From the NCBI GenBank assembly GCA_963970005.1, contig CAXAMN010006668.1, forward strand, positions 1,821,792 to 1,885,791: a stretch of 64,000 nt of DNA. Reading direction: 5' to 3'. A model generated the notes under the pieces. That model was given only the letters and a program-made list of their open reading frames with translations, was not told the DNA's origin and searched no databases. The number at the start of each line of letters is the position of its first letter. Position 1 is the stretch's first letter. Position numbers and translations under genes: made by a program. Shown in pieces: positions 58,924 through 64,000 of this stretch. Source of the stretch: Durusdinium trenchii (lineage: Eukaryota; Sar; Dinophyceae; Suessiales; Symbiodiniaceae).

Positions 58924-60655
58924 ATGGCTAGCAAGATTCGGTGGCTGCCGTAAGACGCCGTACTCGTGCGCTTCGGGGATGATCCCGCTTTTCTACACTG
59001 GCGTGGAGTGCTTAGGCCGGTGAGGGGAGATGATTGCTTTGTGGTGACACCTGATCACACCTGATCGAGATTGTTGAGCGGACCACGCTGGAAATAGGGA
59101 ATAAGTATACTGAAGTGAAGCGAATGGAAGCCAATTGCTTGTCTGTTGGGGTGCGGGATGATAACACTTAGCTCCGCCGTCATGGTGAGAAGGAGGCCAT
59201 CGGCAGTGCTGAGATGCGAGGACTTGTAGCTAAGGCTGACCGTTTTTATGGCATTGAGGTTGGGCGAATTCGTGGCAAGCTGGATGCTGATGGGCAAATG
59301 GTTGGCCAAGGCTTGGGAGAGCCCTTATAGCCCGAGGTCATTGCTTCGGTGGACATACGTGTTTGGGTAGTGGTTTATAGAACTTCGGGTGGCGACTTGG
59401 ATGAAGAGATTATCCCCCTAGCAGATAGTCCCGTGATTGAGGTCGGTGGTAAGAGCTGTAAATTTTTTAGTCTGGCAGGAGAAGAATTTTTAGTTCGTGG
59501 CTTGGCTTTGAAGGAGTTAGACAGCTTCAAGGCTGCCGTGCGAGTTGGGCTGTCCGTGGGGGTTGATAAAGAAGAGCGAGATGTTCGGATTTTGCCGGTG
59601 GTGTTTGACAGTGGCGATGAACGATTTCGTATTGTGAGCGAAGCAGTGGCGGAGTTCGATGAGGTGGAATTCGATGATTTTTCCCTATAGGGGCCACGGA
59701 CGATTGTACATGATTGTCGGCAGCTTTAGCGGCGCATGGGATCGGATTTTCTCTTGCATTATGACGCTTGGTTAAAAAAATCTGGGGTTCGAGCTTCCGA
59801 TCGATCGATGCACGAGTATGGCAGCGTGTGCAGAGCACTTCATTTCATGATGGTCTATGACTAGCTTAACTTGCCTGCTTTGGCATCGGATTTTCTCTTG
59901 TATTATGACGCTTGGTTAAAAAAATCTGGGGTTCGAATTTCCGATCGATCGATGCACGAATATGGCAGCGTATGTAGAGCACTTCATTTCATGATGGTCT
60001 ATGACTAGCTTAACTTGTCTGCTCTGGCAAGTGTAGAGGCGCTTAACAGGCGTCGTGCTCTCGTTGAGCACGCCCACCAAGGACGCCTAGACGTTCTTAG
60101 CTATGAAGCCGCGGAAGAGATTATGGGCATTAAGGATTTAACCGATGGCAGCTTGGTAGACCCTTCGCTTCTGTAGTATGCCGCCCGTCGATAGGCAGCA
60201 AAAGTAGAGGTGTTGAAGTAGATTCGTTTAATCGCCGAGGAAAGGCGGTATATCCGAGAAGATAAGCCTACTAGAAAAGGAGATGGCAAGGGAACTAAGG
60301 AGAAACCCTAGGAACAACCTTGAGGAGAAAGATCGGGTTGTTTGTTAAGCAGCCTGAGATTATTTTGGGCACCCAAATATTTTCCAAATTATTTGTACAG
60401 AAACATGGGGATTTTTTGCTTTTGCCGCTTCTGTTAGATGATGTTTTTTTCTCCGGAGATTTGGGTGCTATTCGAGGCCGTAGGTCGAAATAGAAAGTTT
60501 ATAGGAGGAGATTCCTAATTGGCCGTATCAATGACACAATTGCTGGTCTGAACACTTTGGGTGGCTTTACGAAGCCGGACTCTTGGCCTAGGATGGCGTT
60601 TAACCAAATTTAGAAGAATTCGTTGAGATTGGTGGAACGGGCCCACAAAAAAAAG
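58924..60655 (+). pseudogene. DIRS-like Gag/N-terminal region, broken by TAG codons
   Basis: A continuous protein can be followed from AVLVRFGDDPAFLHWRGVLR (one TAA at 58951) through a 10-bp tandem duplication that shifts frame (59047-59066), then in a single frame to 60320: VADKADRF-type helical sequence, DIRVWVVVYRTSGGDLDEEI, LHYDAWLKKSGVRASDRSMH. Ten in-frame TAGs (59169, 59328, 59688, 59727, 59862, 60006, 60174, 60192, 60219, 60309) and no other stop occur until a one-base slip at about 60321. The next frame (KIGLFVKQPEIILGTQIFSK) has two more TAGs (60491, 60611). Resembles Gag-like upstream regions of DIRS elements by position only. Confidence 0.55.
59741..60028 (+). repeat. 144-bp tandem duplication in the DIRS pseudogene
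   Basis: Copies 59741-59884 and 59885-60028 are head to tail and in frame (48 codons). About eight differences, all transitions, seven of them making copy 2 more AT-rich. Each copy carries the same in-frame TAG. Confidence 0.9.
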
Positions 60656-60689
60656 ACTAGCCCCCACTATGCATGAGACACTTCAGGCC

Positions 60690-61740
60690 GCGCTTAGGCA
60701 ACTATTGAGGAAGAAGGCAAGCGGGTATAATATGGCATCCGACTTGTCTGGACAGTTGGCCAATTATTCAAGAGAAAACCTTTCTTTGCCACGGGATTAG
60801 CGAAAGCCGATTGATTTGTTAAATTTTGCCTGAGAAAGAGAGGAGGTAGTTGTTAGACTTTGAGACCGAAATGCTTTTGAATGCCGAAGAAATGGCGACT
60901 GTTCAAGAGAAGGACTTTGACTATTTGAAGTACATTGATCCGGTTTTGGAACATGATCGCTACAATTACCACGAATTCATTAGTGACCTTCATCGTTGTC
61001 GATTGGTCCGGTATACCACCAAACCTCGGGTTCAGGTTGGCATTTTCATCGTGACGAAGAAGGGTGATCGTTAACGACTTATCCTCGACTGTCGTCCTAT
61101 AACCGGCTCTTCAGGATTCTTTTTTTCCACGAATGCAGACGCTATGTGGGCGGTGTGCCCAGGTCATTATAACCGGCTCTCCTGGGGACGCCTGGAGATG
61201 GACGAGGACGCGACTTTATTTGTGGCGCAAGAAGATGTCAGAGATTTTTCTATAGACTGGGTATTGGTGAAGAGTTGAGTAGATATTTTGCCTTGGCTGC
61301 TGTAGATGTGTTGGTTTATTTCATGACGTGCTTGGCCGCACTCCCCCAGAAATTCAAAATCTTTTGGATTCTCATGGAGGCCCTTTTTATCCATGCATGC
61401 GAGTGCTGCCCATGGGTTTTTCGTGGGCTTTCCACTTGGCTTACCAATGCCACGTAGAGCTCGCTCGTCGTTCTCTACCAGGAGTACCTTTGGTGCGCGA
61501 CCGAACTGCCGCGCCGAGGCTGGGGAGGCGGAAAGACGGTGTTGATAGGGCTCTGTTAATTTACGCTGATAATGCCAATCACCTGGGTATATCACATCCA
61601 ACGGCGGGCGCTGATTAGATGGCATTGATGGAGGCATTACATGAGAAAGGGCTTGCGACTCACGACGTTGCTTCCAGCTCGACTTTGGCGAAAGCCTTGG
61701 GGTTCGAATCAATGGCATGTCTGGACAGGTTCAGCCGATA
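60690..61740 (+). pseudogene. DIRS-like reverse transcriptase, broken
   Basis: Pieces in order: LDFETEMLLNAEEM (60850), YHEFISDLHRCRLVRYTTKP, GIFIVTKKGDR, TAA at 61072, RLILDCRPITGS, AQEDVRDF (one base lost near 61245 relative to a YRLG frame), then from 61328 RVLPMGFSWAFHLAYQCHVE and ALLIYADNANHLG. RLILDCRP and PMGFSWAFxxAYQ are typical of DIRS/Ngaro-type RTs, and YADN is the catalytic box. TAGs at 60798, 60847 and 61616 interrupt otherwise good frame. Confidence 0.7.
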
Positions 61741-62758
61741 CCTCACCGCGACTGGAGGCTCGACCGGGCCCTCACTAGGCTGGTCGAGCGACCGTTCGTC
61801 AGCGGGGAGGAGTTGCAAGTAATAGTTGGTCATATGACTTGCCATACTCTTCTCAACAGATCGTTGATGTGTATATTTCGCCACAGCTGTATCTTTATTG
61901 AGAAGTGCTATAAATCCCGGCAACGTTTGTGGAAGAGCGTCGCATACGAGTTGGAGCTTTTTGGGGTTTTGATGCCTGTGGCCCTAGGGGATTTTAGGAG
62001 TAGGTGGGATTTTGAGATGTTGTGCATCGATGCCTGCCTATCTGGATATGCGGTGATGAGCAGTTCGTATGATGCGGAGGTGACACGCCGTGTGGGCAGA
62101 TGGGACGAGCGCTGGAGGTTCAGAAGGATAGATGGAGCGCGGGTGGCGCCCGGGAAGTTCTTTACGACACATCCGGTGGGTTTGGAGATCCTTTAATTGT
62201 GAAACCTTTGGTAGAGGGTGAGGTATTTGGTGATGTTGAGATTGATCCCCTGTTCCTTGATGTTTCCCGATCTTTAATGGATCGGGAGCATTGGCATTTG
62301 TTGTGGTGCAGCAAAATTCACATCCGGGAGCCTGTGTACTTGATTGAAGCCCGCAGCATCCTTGGTACAATGAAGCATAGGTCGTATGATACAGGAAGAT
62401 ACAGAAGCCGCTTGGTCATTTTGAATGATAATATGAATGTAGTCTTGAATGTGTAGAAAGGCAGATGCAATAATTATGGTTTGCTTAAAATTCTCAGACG
62501 CATTGCAGCTCACAGTCTCGCAAGTCAGAATCGTCTTTTTGCTAGATGGGTGCCCAGTGAATGGAATATTGTTGACGCCGACAGTCGTCGCTGGGAGGGC
62601 CGCCAGAGTAAAATGTGGCACGCAGCCAAACACCAAGGCCGAGAAGAAGAGAGTGGTGTAGAAGTTTACGAAATCGGAAGTGTGCAAAAGCAATGCCTTG
62701 ATGAAAGACCCAATGAAGATTTCTCCCCCTCCAAGAAAGAGAAAGACTCCATCTCGTA
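61717..62758 (+). pseudogene. DIRS-like RNase H region, broken
   Basis: ORF 61717-62196 contains LWKSVAYELELFGVLMPVAL and the first-Asp motif CIDACLSGYAV, then WDERWRFRR. After a frame change, REHWHLLWCSKIHI, LIEARSILGTMKHR (Glu) and LVILNDNMNVV (Asp) follow. A TAG at 62454 interrupts, then ARWVPSEWNIVDADSRRWEG (final Asp, as in S-x-x-N-x-x-D-x-x-S-R). All RNase H core positions are present though split across frames. Confidence 0.65.
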
Positions 62759-62842
62759 GCCGCGAGAGGGTGGGTCGGGAGCCTAGGAGCAAAACTTTGA
62801 TACACCTGATCAATTCAATCAAGAAGAGGAGAAAAAAAGGCC

Positions 62843-63735
62843 ATGCAGAGACAGATGAAATACGAGCAGAAGTTGCGAGCAACATCGGGTGGTCGGGGGA
62901 TACTGGAGGACAGTTTAGTTAAGGATGCACAACGCAAGGACTATGCGAAGAGGCTGAGCGAGTTCTATAGTTTCGTCGCCCGCTTCGATTTGAGGATTAG
63001 CACAGAGTCAAACCTAAACGAGGCTTTGGTGGATTATGCCGACTACCTATTTTTGAACGGTTGTTCTCAGGATGCAGGAAATCGTCTTCGAGCAGCTTTA
63101 GAATACCGGAGGCCGGAGGCCGTAAGAAAAGGAGCACTTCATTTGTCCCGGTTCCGAAGAGCTTTGAAAGGCTGGCGTAAGATGGCACCGAACCAAACTA
63201 GGCTGCCCATGGTGGATTATGTAAAGAGTGCCATTTCCGGAGTCATGCTCGACCAAGGCTGGCCGCTGACGGCGTTGTTCAACGAGGTCAGTTTTAATAT
63301 CTATGCTAGACCAGGAGAGCTCTTGAAAATCCGGGTGTGCGATGTGGTGCCCGGCGTAAGAAAAGGAGACTAGGATATCATCATCCTCTCTCCGTTCGAG
63401 CGGGTCGAGGCGAGCAAGACAGGCATCTTCGACGAGGTCTTTCTTTTAGAAGATGTCCGGATGCCGCAGTTGGGCCGGCTGATGGTGGAGGAGTCTAAGA
63501 AAAGAGAAAAGAAGTTTTTATGCGAGGTTTCGATGTGGGATTTCGACACCAAAAAATATCTGAAAGTGTGGAGGCTTTGGATGGTTAGGAGCTAGCCATC
63601 TCCCCATATCAGAACCGCCATGGGGGTGCCTCACAAGATCACTTGATGAAATTGAGAAGTGTACCGGCCATCTAACGGAGAGGGCGTTGGGCATTAGACT
63701 TATCGGGCAGGATTTACGATAAACCTGGTCGGCTT
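62843..63735 (+). pseudogene. Tyrosine recombinase of the DIRS-like element, broken
   Basis: The N-terminal helical domain DYAKRLSEFYSFVARFDLRI... is followed by catalytic box I YARPGELLKIRVCD (about 63301-63342). TAG at 63371 interrupts, the same frame continuing DIIILSPFERVEASKTGIFD. After a frame change near 63590, SPYQNRHGGASQDH (box II Arg), a TAA near 63651, RRGRWALDLSGRIYDKPG with the likely nucleophile Tyr. The R...R-H...Y arrangement fits the DIRS/Crypton type. Role: integrates a circular cDNA intermediate. Confidence 0.75.
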
Positions 63736-63875
63736 TAGTAAGTCCTCAACAGGTGCAGCCAAGAATTTTAGCCTTTCGGAGAGCTTATTCGAACCAATTT
63801 TACCGCCTATTGCTAAGGTGGGAGGGTGCCGCTGCCTCGCCTTGTCCGATGTCGAGTCTATAACTATTTCAAGGC

Positions 63876-64000
63876 ATGAATTTCATTAGTCTTTTTGGTG
63901 GTGGCGGGAATCCTGCAAAATTTTTCACCGAACGTGGAGGCGAAAGCTTGGTAATTGATTTTCCGGATAGTCCCTTGAATGATCTTGGTAAGCATGCTAG
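63876..64000 (+). CDS. Methyltransferase-like domain of the DIRS-like element (partial)
   Basis: From ATG 63876: MNFISLFGGGGNPAKFF then RGGESLVIDFPDSPLNDLGK, cut by the window end. The LFGGGG...A loop, a following strand ending in D (VIDF) and NDLG look like SAM-binding motifs I-III. DIRS elements commonly carry a methyltransferase. Frame upstream (ARILAFRRAYSNQFYRLLLR) is joined except for a TAA near 63859. Confidence 0.5.
   Translation, partial: MNFISLFGGGGNPAKFFTERGGESLVIDFPDSPLNDLGKHA

Larger units (their letters stand above)
58561..64000 (+). mobile_element. Degenerate DIRS-like (tyrosine recombinase) retroelement, partial
   Basis: The order is Gag-like region, RT with a YADN box, RNase H-like domain, tyrosine recombinase and methyltransferase-like domain, which fits DIRS-order elements. 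Left border is uncertain (a frame with no clear match begins near 58561; first homology-like protein at 58924), and the right side is cut by the window. Many lesions: frameshifts near 59057, 60321, 60655, 60835, 61245 and 63590, and a strong excess of in-frame TAG codons. Confidence 0.75.

Noticed and set aside
1-64000. CRISPR arrays, tRNA/rRNA genes, bacterial promoters or operons
   Set aside because: None seen; periodic repeats present are microsatellites or degenerate motifs, and the gene style is eukaryotic.

Overview
The window looks like nuclear DNA of a dinoflagellate, most likely a member of the Symbiodiniaceae. It contains near copies of the dinoflagellate spliced leader (the last 14 bases, CATTTTGGCTCAAG, are exact), a LINE that encodes a cytosine-5 DNA methyltransferase (a combination known from Symbiodinium), a DIRS-type tyrosine-recombinase retroelement, and many short GC-rich exon-like islands separated by long AT-rich or microsatellite-rich introns. 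I see no bacterial-type operons, tRNA, rRNA or CRISPR.

Layout. 1-6042: host DNA with a periodic AT-rich motif (1-515) and scattered candidate exons. 6043-23820: one complete, unusually large Ty1/copia retrotransposon of 17,778 bp, with identical 161-bp LTRs and a 5-bp target duplication. 23826-25194: host DNA with two candidate exons. 25212-36139: a full-length LINE of 10.9 kb between 17-bp target duplications. 36157-58500: host DNA with at least a dozen candidate exons (several beta-trefoil-like), microsatellites, a 642-bp palindromic element and one short sequence gap. About 58560-64000: a degenerate DIRS-like element that runs off the right edge.

The copia element encodes Gag (coiled coil plus CCCH zinc fingers), an aspartic protease, integrase, reverse transcriptase and RNase H. 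It then continues for about 9 kb that ordinary copia elements lack: a roughly 1,000-residue extension of Pol with a weak methyltransferase-like segment, and a 1,925-residue ORF holding a CCHC knuckle, a complete Tpt1/KptA RNA 2'-phosphotransferase-like domain and a CxxC zinc ribbon. Each LTR carries a 19/22 match to the dinoflagellate spliced leader. The primer-binding site resembles the complement of an initiator-tRNA anticodon arm rather than a tRNA 3' end. An RNA-repair enzyme, spliced-leader-marked LTRs and a possible half-tRNA primer together make this the most interesting locus here.

The LINE encodes, in order, a C5 DNA methyltransferase, two tandem domains with cysteine-protease-like (Ulp1/C48-like) HW...CG signatures, an RNA-binding/coiled-coil ORF, an APE endonuclease, reverse transcriptase, a zinc finger and RNase H. 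The DIRS-like element has Gag-like, RT/RNase H, tyrosine recombinase and methyltransferase-like parts. Its frames are broken almost only by TAG codons, often where glutamine fits. All protein identifications come from reading motifs by eye. Exon calls rest on reading frame, flanking AG/GT and composition, and are tentative.
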